A DNA stretch of 35,767 nt from Nitrospira sp. Lineage in GTDB: Bacteria; Nitrospirota; Nitrospiria; Nitrospirales; Nitrospiraceae. The stretch is from contig JANDJE010000003.1 of NCBI GenBank assembly GCA_024331095.1, positions 1 to 35,767 on the forward strand, in the 5' to 3' direction. The position numbers and the translations under genes are program-made. Under the pieces are notes generated by a model. It saw only the letters and a list, made by a program, of their open reading frames with translations, had not been told where the DNA came from and did not search any database. Position 1 is the stretch's first letter. Every line of letters begins with the position of its first letter. Below are positions 8,978 through 17,660 of the stretch, in pieces.

Positions 8978-9007
8978 TTGACTCCGCGTCCGAGCGCGAC
9001 CTAGAAT
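8978..9007 (+). promoter_or_regulatory. Predicted promoter for the CAU tRNA
   Basis: TTGACT (8978-8983), 18 bp spacer, TAGAAT (9002-9007). Both hexamers match consensus at 5/6. Transcription would start near 9014, giving a leader of about 90 nt before the tRNA that must be removed by RNase P. It lies just after the rpoD stop. Confidence 0.65.
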
Positions 9008-9104
9008 TCTTTGAAATATAGACCGTGGCGGGAAGCCCCGTTCGGCGAACGCCGTTGAGTCTTGCAAAAGAAAAGAGTCGGTTCGACCGTTCGCTTGCCG
9101 GATA

Positions 9105-9181
9105 GGGCCCATAGCTCAGGTGGTTAGAGCGGCTGACTCATAATCAGTTGGTCCTAGGTTCAAGTCCTAGTGGGCCCACCA
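9105..9181 (+). tRNA. tRNA with CAU anticodon, probably tRNA-Ile2 (lysidine-modified)
   Basis: Complete cloverleaf with encoded CCA. The acceptor stem GGGCCCA/TGGGCCC pairs perfectly. The D stem is GCTC/GAGC and the anticodon loop is CTCATAA, with CAT at 9139-9141. The T arm is closed by CCTAG/CTAGT-type pairs around GTTCAAGTC, and the discriminator is A. Initiator tRNA is excluded because the 1-72 pair is intact. Ile2 is preferred over elongator Met because of the overall similarity to known Ile2 tRNAs and because C4-G69 and C5-G68, recognised by TilS in E. coli, are present. Met remains possible. Confidence 0.93.
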
Positions 9182-9232
9182 GCCGAGGTGACCGGGCGTC
9201 ACGACTCCGGTCTCCAAGAGAGGAAGATCGCG

Positions 9233-10012
9233 TTGACCCGCAAGTTTTCGCCCCTTCTTGATCTGCAGAAATTGGATCTCCGGATCATGGAGATCAAAGA
9301 AGCCCGCCGAAAGATTCCCGAACGTCTGCAGGCCGCCGAGGCGCCTTTGCAAGAGGCTCTGAAACAGATGAAGGAGGCGCAGTCCGCCGTCGAAGCCGCG
9401 GTCAAGGAACGACGCGCGCACGAACGGGATCTGGAGGCGCACGAAGCGCAGATGGAGCGGATGAAAGCGCACGCGGCGAATTTGAAGACCAACAAGGAGT
9501 ATCAAGCGCACCTCTTCGAACTCGATTTGGCGAATAAAAAGCGTGGGGAGTTCGAAGAGAAAATTCTGATGTGCATGGAACGGATCGATCAATTGCAGCG
9601 AACGGTGACCGAGACCCAGGCCAAAGTCAGGGAGCTGGAGGCGGCGTTTGCTCAAGAACAAAAGAATTTAAGCGCGCAGGAGCGAGCGTTGGCGGACGAA
9701 CTGGCCCAAGTCGAAATTTTGCAACGCGACGCGGCGGCGAAAGTGGAGAAAAATCTTCTCCAACGATACAACCAGGTCAAAGCCTCGCGGAAAGATCAGC
9801 CGCTGGCGGCCGTGCGCGGCGGCCTGTGCCTCGGTTGCCGCCTGCAAATTCCCCCCCAGCTCATCGCCCAAGTAAAACGCTCCGAAGATCTGCACGTGTG
9901 CCCGTATTGCCGCCGCATCCTTTATTGGGAAGGCGAGCCGTCGGCCGAATCGCCTCCCTCGTCCGCGTCCGAATCCAAAACGACCGATTGTGAGGCGAGC
10001 GAGTCGATCTAA
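9233..10012 (+). CDS. Coiled-coil C4 zinc-ribbon protein (COG1579, zf-RING_7 type)
   Basis: Protein of 259 aa. A long charged alpha-helical hairpin or coiled coil (about residues 10-185, rich in E, K, Q, A) precedes a C-terminal zinc ribbon with two CxxC pairs, CLGC and CPYC, separated by about 24 residues. This is the architecture of COG1579 proteins (CT398-like), suggested to bind nucleic acid or to interact with sigma54 or the flagellar apparatus; the true role is unsettled. TTG is chosen as the start because AGGAAG lies about six bases upstream and an earlier GTG falls inside the tRNA. Its 3' end overlaps the convergent rnhC by about 4 bp. Confidence 0.86.
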   Translation: MTRKFSPLLDLQKLDLRIMEIKEARRKIPERLQAAEAPLQEALKQMKEAQSAVEAAVKERRAHERDLEAHEAQMERMKAHAANLKTNKEYQAHLFELDLANKKRGEFEEKILMCMERIDQLQRTVTETQAKVRELEAAFAQEQKNLSAQERALADELAQVEILQRDAAAKVEKNLLQRYNQVKASRKDQPLAAVRGGLCLGCRLQIPPQLIAQVKRSEDLHVCPYCRRILYWEGEPSAESPPSSASESKTTDCEASESI

Positions 10013-10662
10013 CTCAAAACGGCCCGCGTGGTTTTGAAGTGCAGTTTCGCTACGGTGCCGAGCCGTTCCCGCCCGTGTTTTTTGACGATCATTTTTGCCG
10101 CCAGCTCCACGGAAGAGGAGACGCCCTTGGGGAGGGTGGTGCCGACTTCGTCGGAGAGCCGTTTCAGACGCCGCAGAAATTCGGCGCGGGCCAGGATGGA
10201 GGCGGCGGCCACCGCCAGGTCCGACTCGGCTTTTGTCCGTTGCTCCAAAACGATCGTTCGTCCTTTTTCTTGCAGGGCGTTCGCGATCAACTGCTCATCG
10301 CCGAATCGGTCGGCAATCGCCCGCTTGCACGAAACTTGTTCGAGCAGGTTCTCCAGCGCCTTTGCATGTCCCCAAGCCAGGAGACGATTGAGATTTTTGA
10401 TTTTGGCGTACAGCTCGTTATATTTTTGCGGACCGATCGCAATCACGCTGTGGGGGCAGATGGTCTTGATTGCCGGGGCCATTTCGAGGATACGCCCGTC
10501 AGATAGCTTCTTGCTGTCTCGCGCCTGCATCAAGGCCAACTCGCGCTGAGTCGTCGCGTCCACGAAGACCGCGGCGATCACGAGGGGGCCGAAGTAATCG
10601 CCTTTTCCGGACTCGTCGATGCCGATGCGCTCGATCGGCGACCCGATGAGGTCTGCTGTCAC
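10009..10662 (-). CDS. rnhC: Ribonuclease HIII, short form lacking the N-terminal substrate-binding domain
   Basis: Endonuclease of 217 aa cleaving RNA in RNA-DNA hybrids. The active-site signature DESGKGDYFGP (D16, E17) is diagnostic of HIII rather than HII (DEVGRG). RDSKKLSD (D49), IADRFGD (D118) and ESDLAVAAASILAR (D148) supply the remaining conserved residues. Classical HIII enzymes are near 300 aa because of an N-terminal TBP-like domain. Here the core begins almost at once, and the upstream space (135 bp to the next gene) cannot hold that domain. The start is GTG with GGGAG about 8 nt upstream. It is the only minus-strand gene in this part of the window. Confidence 0.9.
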   Translation of the reverse strand: MTADLIGSPIERIGIDESGKGDYFGPLVIAAVFVDATTQRELALMQARDSKKLSDGRILEMAPAIKTICPHSVIAIGPQKYNELYAKIKNLNRLLAWGHAKALENLLEQVSCKRAIADRFGDEQLIANALQEKGRTIVLEQRTKAESDLAVAAASILARAEFLRRLKRLSDEVGTTLPKGVSSSVELAAKMIVKKHGRERLGTVAKLHFKTTRAVLS

Positions 10663-10797
10663 GGGACGACTCCCACTAGAAAAACAGCGGTAGGAGCGGT
10701 ACTCTACTCAACGGCGGTGTCATGGTCAATGACCGTTAAAAGCAGGAAGAACGTCGGTGTTACGTCGGAGGGGTGGATCGGGGGTAGGAGGGATGCC

Positions 10798-11670
10798 ATG
10801 CAAGGGTGTCGATATGTGATCCGTTTCGCCGGGATGGCCGTTTTGTTGCTTATGGGAGGAATGACTGTAGCCGGCTGCGAGACCAACCCCTACACGGGTC
10901 GATCTCAGTTGTTGATGACGTCGATCTCAGAGGAAATGCAGCTTGGGGAGCAAGCCTACGCTCAGGTGAAAAACGACCCCAACATTCGATTGTCGAGGGA
11001 TCCGCGCGAAGTGGAACCGGTCAAACGGGTGGCGGCCAGAATCATCGAGGCGGCGAAGCGATCGAAATATGCCGAGATGGCCAAACAGTTCGAATGGGAA
11101 GTGACGGTCATCAAGGACGATAGGACGGCGAACGCGTTCGCGCTTCCCGGCGGCAAGATCGCCGTGTATACGGGCATTTTCCCCGTGGCGAAAACCGAGG
11201 CGGGGTTGGCCGCCGTCATGGGGCATGAAGTGGTCCATGCCTTGGCCCGTCACGGAGCGGAGCGGATGAGTCAAGGGCAATTGACCAATGCGGCGCTGCA
11301 AGTGGCGGGGGCGGCGATCGGGGCGAGCGGAGGGAATCCCTTGCTGGGCCAGGCCACAATGGCGGCGCTCGGATTGGGAGCCCAAGTGGGAGTCTTGTTG
11401 CCCTTCAGCCGCAAGCACGAATCGGAAGCGGATTACGTGGGAATCCTCTTGGCGGCCGACGCGGGATACGACCCGCGCGAGTCCGTGGGGTTGTGGGAGC
11501 GGATGGCGGAACTGTCGAGCGGCGGAGGGCCGGCCGAATTTCTGTCGACCCATCCCAGTCACGGGACCCGAATTGAGCAATTGAAGGCCTGGATGCCGGA
11601 GGCCATGGCCATCTATCAAAAAAGAACTCCAGCTCCCAATGGGCTCTTGCCTCCCATTGGAAACCAGTGA
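10798..11670 (+). CDS. M48 family metalloprotease, lipoprotein (Oma1/BepA/LoiP-like)
   Basis: Zinc peptidase of 290 aa. A lipoprotein signal peptide ends in lipobox TVAG-C27, so the enzyme should be anchored in the envelope facing the periplasm. Zinc ligands are H143 and H147 in HEVVH and a Glu in the ESEAD motif (about E210). These are the M48C hallmarks shared with mitochondrial Oma1 and E. coli LoiP, BepA and YcaL, which degrade misfolded outer-membrane proteins. No TPR domain follows, which favours the LoiP/YcaL type. The start is chosen from AGGAGGG upstream of the ATG; a longer in-frame reading lacks a signal peptide at its N-terminus. Confidence 0.93.
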   Translation: MQGCRYVIRFAGMAVLLLMGGMTVAGCETNPYTGRSQLLMTSISEEMQLGEQAYAQVKNDPNIRLSRDPREVEPVKRVAARIIEAAKRSKYAEMAKQFEWEVTVIKDDRTANAFALPGGKIAVYTGIFPVAKTEAGLAAVMGHEVVHALARHGAERMSQGQLTNAALQVAGAAIGASGGNPLLGQATMAALGLGAQVGVLLPFSRKHESEADYVGILLAADAGYDPRESVGLWERMAELSSGGGPAEFLSTHPSHGTRIEQLKAWMPEAMAIYQKRTPAPNGLLPPIGNQ

Positions 11671-11752
11671 GTTGGCCGCCGAATGTCTCTGATTCCTTTT
11701 TTGAAAGGGCTTCCGTGTCGGAGGAAGATGAGGGACGTGTCACGCGGTGCCC

Positions 11753-11782
11753 TTGCCATGCTCCGTTCTCCTTCTCTATACT
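11753..11782 (+). promoter_or_regulatory. Predicted promoter of rnpB
   Basis: TTGCCA (11753-11758), 18 bp spacer, TATACT (11777-11782). The predicted start at about 11788-11789 coincides with the first base of the P1 helix of the RNase P RNA, which supports both calls. Confidence 0.75.
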
Positions 11783-11787
11783 GCGTC

Positions 11788-12224
11788 AGCGCAGGTGCGA
11801 AGGCCGGGTGATCGCTCGATGCGAGAGTATCGGGAGGAAAGTCCGGACTCCAAGGGCAGGGCGCTGGGTAATTCCCAGGCGGAGCGATCCGACACCAGCA
11901 CCACAGAAAGCAAACCGCCGATGGCCGAGGTGATGGGGGCATCCGGTCGCTACGGTTCAGGCAAGGGTGAAAGGGTGGGGTAAGAGCCCACCGCGGTGGT
12001 GGCGACATCACCGGCAGGGTAAGCGTCGCCCGGTGCAAGGCCAAATAGGAAGAGCCGCGCGGGGCGCTCGAGGGCGTTTCGCGCACCGACCGGCCCGGTC
12101 GAGATCTTCGGGTAGGCCGCTTGAGGTTCGAGGCAACTCGAATCCCAGAGAAATGATCATCGCCGTTCGAGATAGCGAACTCGAATGGACACAGAATCCG
12201 GCTTATAGGCCTTCACATTTGCGC
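11788..12224 (+). ncRNA. rnpB: RNase P RNA (bacterial type A)
   Basis: Catalytic RNA that removes 5' leaders from tRNA precursors. Conserved region I (GAGGAAAGTCCGGACTCC) is at 11834-11851, the ACAGAAA motif is near 11903, the GGTAAGAGCCCACCGCG segment is near 11980, and conserved region V (ACAGAATCCGGCTTAT) starts at 12191. The termini pair into a long P1 helix, GCGCAGGTG-CGAAGGCC against GGCCTTCACATTTGCGC, and this fixes both ends within a few bases. The gene stands alone with its own promoter. The P1 3' strand is followed by TTTTCTTTT, which may serve as its terminator. Confidence 0.95.
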
Positions 12225-12247
12225 TTTTCTTTTGGCGACGGGTTTTC

Positions 12248-12278
12248 CCTCGACCGTCATGAATGGCCTTGGTCGAGG
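12248..12278 (+). other. Hairpin downstream of rnpB
   Basis: Perfect 8-bp inverted repeat CCTCGACC/GGTCGAGG with a 15-nt loop, 24 nt after the RNase P RNA end. No T-run follows, so it is not a standard intrinsic terminator. It could protect the RNA 3' end or block read-through. The surrounding interval 12225-12518 otherwise holds the ilvB promoter and leader. Confidence 0.5.
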
Positions 12279-12307
12279 TCGGAATACTCAGTATGCCAAT
12301 CGTTCCC

Positions 12308-12337
12308 TTGACCCCTCATTGAGGAGGATGGTACGAT
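12308..12337 (+). promoter_or_regulatory. Predicted promoter for the ilvBNC operon
   Basis: TTGACC (12308-12313), 18 bp spacer, TACGAT (12332-12337). The predicted start near 12344 would leave a leader of about 175 nt ahead of ilvB, long enough for attenuation-type control. Confidence 0.55.
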
Positions 12338-12386
12338 TCTCAATCCTTCCCATTGATTTTTCAGGTATTTTTAGAGCGAACGTCGA

Positions 12387-12440
12387 ATGCTAGTGATGAT
12401 GCAGAAACCCGTTCTTGTCGGTTTTTTTATTCGTTTTTAA
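12387..12440 (+). CDS. Possible 17-codon ilv leader peptide
   Basis: Small frame in the ilvB leader encoding MLVMMQKPVLVGFFIRF. Six of the 17 residues are Leu, Val or Ile. It contains a weak CCG/CGG hairpin followed by a run of seven T. The ribosome site is poor and there is no long run of regulatory codons. A leader peptide is only a possibility, and it could be chance. Confidence 0.2.
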   Translation: MLVMMQKPVLVGFFIRF

Positions 12441-12518
12441 TGAAGACGAATGGGACGGGGGCCGGAAGAGCGCCGATTGCCAAGTATCCCTCGATCTCGT
12501 GATGAGGAGGATATCCAC

Positions 12519-14294
12519 ATGAAACTCACCGGAGCCGAGATCTTCATCGAATGTCTGAAGCGGGAAGGAGTCAAGACCGTTTTTGCGCTTCCCGGGGGCG
12601 TGGTCCTGAAGATCTTCGACATGCTCCATCAACAAAAGGACATCGAGGTCGTTCTCACGCGTCATGAGCAGGGGGCCGGTCATATGGCCGAAGGCTATGC
12701 TAAAGCGACCGGCAAGGCCGGCGTCTGTCTGGTGACGTCGGGGCCCGGCATGACCAACGTGATTACGGCGTTGGCGGACGCCTACATGGATTCCGTGCCG
12801 GTGGTCTGTTTCAGCGGTCAGGTGCCGACGAGCCTGATTGGAAACGATGCGTTTCAGGAAGCGGACAATATCGGTTTGAGCAGGCCCTGCACGAAATACA
12901 ATTTTCTGGTCAAAGACGTCAATGATTTGGCTCGGACGATCAAAGAAGCGTTTTATATCGCGACGACCGGCCGGCCTGGACCGGTGTTGGTCGACATTCC
13001 GAAGGACGTGTCGCAGAACCAGGCCGAGTTCGTCTATCCGACATCCGTCTCCATTCGCGGATATAATCCGACCTATGAAGGGAATAAGTGGCAGATTAAA
13101 CAGGCGGCTGAGGCGATCGCCAAGGCCAAAAAGCCGGTGCTGTACGTGGGCGGGGGCGTCGTCTTTTCCGGTGCGTCGCAGGAGCTGCTCGAATTGGCCG
13201 AGCTGACGCAGATCCCGGTCGATATGACTCTCATGGGACTCGGCGTGTTCCCGGGGGAGCATCCGTTGTCGCTGGGGATGCTGGGGATGCACGGGACCTA
13301 CTGCGCCAATATGGCCATCCACTATTCCGATCTGGTCATCGCCGTTGGGGCGCGGTTTGACGATCGCGTGACGGGCAAAGTGTCGGAATTCTGCCCGCAC
13401 GCAAAGGTCATTCACATCGATATCGATCCCACGTCGATTCGGAAAAACATTCACGTCGATATTCCGATCGTGGGGGATTGCAAGGCCGTGCTGCGCGAAT
13501 TGAATCAAATTCTCCGGGCGACAGTGAACGGCGATCAGAAAGAGCTTCGGAAGCCCTGGTGGGAGCAAATTCATCAATGGCAGAAGACGCACCCGCTCAC
13601 CTATCATCAAGAACAGGATGGGCCCATCAAGCCGCAACACGTCGTCAAACGCCTCTATGAACTGACGAAAGATCGAGATCCGATCGTCTCGACCGACGTG
13701 GGGCAGCATCAAATGTGGGCGGCGCAATATTTCAAATTGGCGAAGCCGAACCGATGGTTGACGTCCGGCGGGCTTGGAACCATGGGCTTCGGATTTCCCG
13801 CGGCCATGGGCGCGCAGGCCGCCTTCCGTGATCGGCTGGTCCTCTGTATCGCGGGGGACGGCAGCGTTCAGATGAATATGCAGGAAATGGCGACCGCGGT
13901 GGTCAGTAAATTACCGGTGAAGATCATCGTACTGAACAACCGCTTTCACGGGATGGTGCGACAGTGGCAGGACCTCTTCTACAACGGGCGGTACGCCTCG
14001 AGTTATTTGGGCGGCACGCCGGATTTCGTCAAGCTGGCCGAGGCCTATGGCGCGGTCGGGCTGCGGGCCGAGAACCTGGCGGATCTTGACGGGGTGTTGA
14101 AAGCGGCTCTGGAAACGGACGGGCCCGTCATCGTGGACGTGCCGACCTACCCCTATGAGAACTGTTACCCGATGATTCCGGCGGGAGGCTGCAATCACGA
14201 AATGATTCTCGAAGATCCTCCGGAATTGAAGAAGAAACAGACCGGTGTCGGGAAGGCGGTGCCGGAAGACAAAGATACGGTGTTGACGGCGTAA
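12519..14294 (+). CDS. ilvB: Acetolactate synthase, large catalytic subunit
   Basis: Thiamine-diphosphate enzyme of 591 aa. It condenses two pyruvates to acetolactate (valine and leucine branch), or pyruvate with 2-ketobutyrate (isoleucine branch). The catalytic Glu lies in the RHEQGAGHMAEGYA segment. The FAD/central domain contains GARFDDRVTGK. The ThDP/Mg motif is GDGSVQMNMQE...NN near residues 448-475. The C-terminal lysine-rich tail is short. The start has GAGGAGG nine bases upstream; a longer in-frame reading to 12450 lacks homology. It is followed by the regulatory subunit and by ilvC. Confidence 0.97.
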   Translation: MKLTGAEIFIECLKREGVKTVFALPGGVVLKIFDMLHQQKDIEVVLTRHEQGAGHMAEGYAKATGKAGVCLVTSGPGMTNVITALADAYMDSVPVVCFSGQVPTSLIGNDAFQEADNIGLSRPCTKYNFLVKDVNDLARTIKEAFYIATTGRPGPVLVDIPKDVSQNQAEFVYPTSVSIRGYNPTYEGNKWQIKQAAEAIAKAKKPVLYVGGGVVFSGASQELLELAELTQIPVDMTLMGLGVFPGEHPLSLGMLGMHGTYCANMAIHYSDLVIAVGARFDDRVTGKVSEFCPHAKVIHIDIDPTSIRKNIHVDIPIVGDCKAVLRELNQILRATVNGDQKELRKPWWEQIHQWQKTHPLTYHQEQDGPIKPQHVVKRLYELTKDRDPIVSTDVGQHQMWAAQYFKLAKPNRWLTSGGLGTMGFGFPAAMGAQAAFRDRLVLCIAGDGSVQMNMQEMATAVVSKLPVKIIVLNNRFHGMVRQWQDLFYNGRYASSYLGGTPDFVKLAEAYGAVGLRAENLADLDGVLKAALETDGPVIVDVPTYPYENCYPMIPAGGCNHEMILEDPPELKKKQTGVGKAVPEDKDTVLTA

Positions 14295-14329
14295 GGATTA
14301 GAATGTAGGGAAGGCTCGGAGGCATCGAC

Positions 14330-14357
14330 GCCGGATGACCGCATTTCGGTGTCCGGC
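14330..14357 (+). other. Stable hairpin between ilvB and ilvN
   Basis: GCCGGA (14330-14335) pairs perfectly with TCCGGC (14352-14357). An inner ACCG/CGGT stem extends it, with a CATTT-like loop. No T-run follows. It may set the relative stability of the ilvB and ilvN messages, or be a processing site. Confidence 0.5.
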
Positions 14358-14381
14358 ACGTTGACCTCGACGCCTAGAAAT

Positions 14382-14900
14382 ATGGAACACATCATTTCCG
14401 TTACGGTTGAGAACAAATTCGGGGTTCTTTCAAGGGTTGCGGGTCTGTTCAGCGGTCGGGGCTTCAATATCGAAAGCCTCTCCGTTGCCCCCACCCTTGA
14501 TCCGTCGATGTCGCAGATGACGTTGGTGACCTCGGGCGATGATCGAATCATCGAGCAGATCGTCAAGCAACTGAATAAACTGATCGACGTCATCAAAGTC
14601 GTGGATTTGAACGAAACCGAATTCGTCGCACGGGAAACGGCTCTGATCAAGGTGCACACCAAGGATGACGATCGGGCGGAGGCGCTCAGGATCGTCGACA
14701 TTTTTCGAGCCAACGTCATCGACTCGTCGCCCAGCACCTATACGATTGAAGTGTCGGGTGATCCCAGGAAGATCGAAGCGATCATCAATTTACTGCAGCC
14801 GTTGGGAATCAAGGAATTGGTTCGAACGGGGCGGGTTGCCGTCGCCCGTGAGCCGATCCGACCCGCCGTCGCACAGGCCAAAAAAGCCGCGCGCGAATAA
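14382..14900 (+). CDS. ilvN: Acetolactate synthase, small regulatory subunit
   Basis: Regulatory subunit of 172 aa (IlvH/IlvN type) that activates IlvB and confers valine feedback inhibition. The N-terminal ACT domain starts with HIISVTVENKFGVLSRVAGLFSGRGFNIESL, a strongly conserved block. The C-terminal domain (about 80-160) matches the ALS_ss_C family. The ATG at 14382 is chosen because it begins the family N-terminus; an in-frame GTG 33 bp earlier gives a non-conserved extension. Neither start has a clear Shine-Dalgarno, so translation may depend on ilvB or on the hairpin just upstream. Confidence 0.95.
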   Translation: MEHIISVTVENKFGVLSRVAGLFSGRGFNIESLSVAPTLDPSMSQMTLVTSGDDRIIEQIVKQLNKLIDVIKVVDLNETEFVARETALIKVHTKDDDRAEALRIVDIFRANVIDSSPSTYTIEVSGDPRKIEAIINLLQPLGIKELVRTGRVAVAREPIRPAVAQAKKAARE

Positions 14901-14952
14901 GGCGTGTCGCCGCGCAGATCAAGCCGGAATAAAAACGCGACGTCTTTAGTGA

Positions 14953-15978
<1,026 letters not shown>

Positions 15979-16148
15979 GCGGACAATCGACCCGATGGCT
16001 CGATGGTTCGGTTGACTCCGACGGGACGTTCTCGGTGATGGTTCTTCGGGTAAAAAAGTCGTCGTAGGAACGTTGGAAGTACCTGAGCCATTGCGGTCAT
16101 GATCAAGACGGCGACGACAAGGGTTTTCTCGGCGGTGGAGGAGGTGGC

Positions 16149-16799
16149 GTGATCGATCGGGCGGTTGGTCTTCCGGTCGCGAAGGAAGGTATTCCATTCA
16201 TTGCCGTTCCGGCAGGCGTGACGCTGTTGGCCGGCTGGACGGGATGGGTCGTAGTGGCGGGGCTGGCGGGGCTGGCGACAGCGTTCGTCGCCTGGTTCTT
16301 TAGAAATCCGGCGAGAGTGATTCCCAAGGACACGCACCTCGTGGTCGCGCCCGGAGACGGCAAGGTGATCGCCATCGAAGAGGAATTCGAGCCCCGCTAT
16401 CTCAAAGATCGTGCGCTGCGCGTGACGATTTTTTTGAACGTGTTCAACGTGCACATCAATCGCATCCCCTGCGACGGAGTTATTGAAGACGTACAATATC
16501 AACCGGGGGCGTTCCTGGTCGCCAGCAGGCCGGACGCCACGCTGAGAAACGAGCAGAATGCGTTGATGATTCGCACGGTGGAAGGGCTTAAAGTCTTGTG
16601 CGTGCAGGTCGCAGGCTTGATCGCCAGGCGCATCGTCTGTTGGGCTTCCCCTCGAGATCAGGCCGTGCGGGGGGAACGGTTCGGGTTGATTCGATTCGGA
16701 TCGCGGATGGACACCTTTCTTCCGATCGGGACGCGCCTTCGAGTGGCCGTCGGAGACAAGGTAAAGGGTGGGGAAACCATATTGGGAGAACTGCAATGA
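16149..16799 (+). CDS. psd: Phosphatidylserine decarboxylase (short, archaetidylserine-decarboxylase-like type)
   Basis: Membrane-associated proenzyme of 216 aa that converts phosphatidylserine to phosphatidylethanolamine. It self-cleaves at a Gly-Ser to form the pyruvoyl cofactor: G184-S185 in IRFGSRMD near the C-terminus. Other conserved features are FFRNP (about 50-54), VAPGDGKV and FLNVFNVHINRIPCDG. One or two hydrophobic segments lie at about residues 17-50. The start is GTG behind GGAGGAGG. The gene overlaps pssA by four bases (ATGA), so the enzymes for consecutive steps are translationally coupled. Confidence 0.95.
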   Translation: MIDRAVGLPVAKEGIPFIAVPAGVTLLAGWTGWVVVAGLAGLATAFVAWFFRNPARVIPKDTHLVVAPGDGKVIAIEEEFEPRYLKDRALRVTIFLNVFNVHINRIPCDGVIEDVQYQPGAFLVASRPDATLRNEQNALMIRTVEGLKVLCVQVAGLIARRIVCWASPRDQAVRGERFGLIRFGSRMDTFLPIGTRLRVAVGDKVKGGETILGELQ

Positions 16800-17605
16800 A
16801 GTCCGCTGGATTGAAACACTCTTTCGGCAAGGACGGCAAGCGGCGCAAAGCGGCCATGCATTTGATCCCGAATCTGTTTACGACCGGCAACTTGTTCTGC
16901 GGCGTGTATGCGATTCTGCTGGTTTTCAACGCGGAGTACTTGGCGGCGGCCGTCGCCATTCTTGTCGCCATGGTGTTCGACGTGCTCGACGGCAAGTCGG
17001 CTCGGTTGACCAACAGCACGAGCCATTTCGGGCTGGAATACGATTCATTGTCCGACGTCGTCTCGTTCGGAGTGGCTCCGGCGTTTCTCATCTATTCCTG
17101 GGCGTTGAGCGGGCAAGGTACCCTTGGGGTAGCCGTCATGTTTGCTTACGTGGCGATGGGGGCCGTGCGCTTGGCTCGGTTTAACTCGACGGTGGCGTTG
17201 TCCGACGGCAAGTATTTCACCGGTTTGGCCATTCCCGCCGCGGCGGGAGTCGTCGCCTCGTTGGTCGTCTTCGATCATTACACGCTTCGAATGGGTTCGG
17301 AAACCAAGCCGGTCGTCGTGCTGATCGTGACGCTGATGCTGGCGTTTCTCATGGTCAGCACCATCAAGTATCGCAGTTTCAAGGACCTGAAATTCAGAGG
17401 CCCTCAGCAGATCACCTATCTTGTGTGGGGGATTCTCGGGTTGATGATGGTGACGGCGTGGCCGCCGGTCATGTTGTTCGTGGTCTTTGCGGGGTACGCG
17501 TTGTTGGGACCGGTCGAGAAACTGATCGGATTGATCGTGAGGATGGCCGGCAAAAAGGGAGTTGCCAAGACCGAACTGCCGGCGCCGGAACCACCGAAGG
17601 TGTGA
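16796..17605 (+). CDS. pssA: CDP-diacylglycerol-serine O-phosphatidyltransferase
   Basis: Integral membrane enzyme of 269 aa joining CDP-diacylglycerol and serine to make phosphatidylserine, the substrate of Psd encoded just upstream. The CDP-alcohol phosphotransferase motif is complete: D65-G66-x2-A69-R70-x8-G79-x3-D83-x3-D87. It has about seven or eight hydrophobic segments and a basic N-terminus (GKDGKRRKAA). The ATG overlaps the psd stop. The psd-pssA pair between ilvC and leuA is a conserved arrangement in several phyla, including Geobacter-type bacteria. Confidence 0.96.
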   Translation: MKSAGLKHSFGKDGKRRKAAMHLIPNLFTTGNLFCGVYAILLVFNAEYLAAAVAILVAMVFDVLDGKSARLTNSTSHFGLEYDSLSDVVSFGVAPAFLIYSWALSGQGTLGVAVMFAYVAMGAVRLARFNSTVALSDGKYFTGLAIPAAAGVVASLVVFDHYTLRMGSETKPVVVLIVTLMLAFLMVSTIKYRSFKDLKFRGPQQITYLVWGILGLMMVTAWPPVMLFVVFAGYALLGPVEKLIGLIVRMAGKKGVAKTELPAPEPPKV

Positions 17606-17660
17606 GAGGGGACCGGCAGGAGAGAGAAAAGGGGAGAAAGCGTTGTTCCGTAAATGGCAG

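Noticed and set aside
9170..9232. GTG start for the zinc-ribbon protein inside the tRNA
   Set aside because: It would overlap the acceptor stem. TTG at 9233 has a good ribosome site and begins the conserved part.
10720..10738. Inverted repeat GTCAT-N5-ATGAC near the M48 protease gene
   Set aside because: It is only a 5-bp arm with no matching second copy or clear promoter, so chance is likely.
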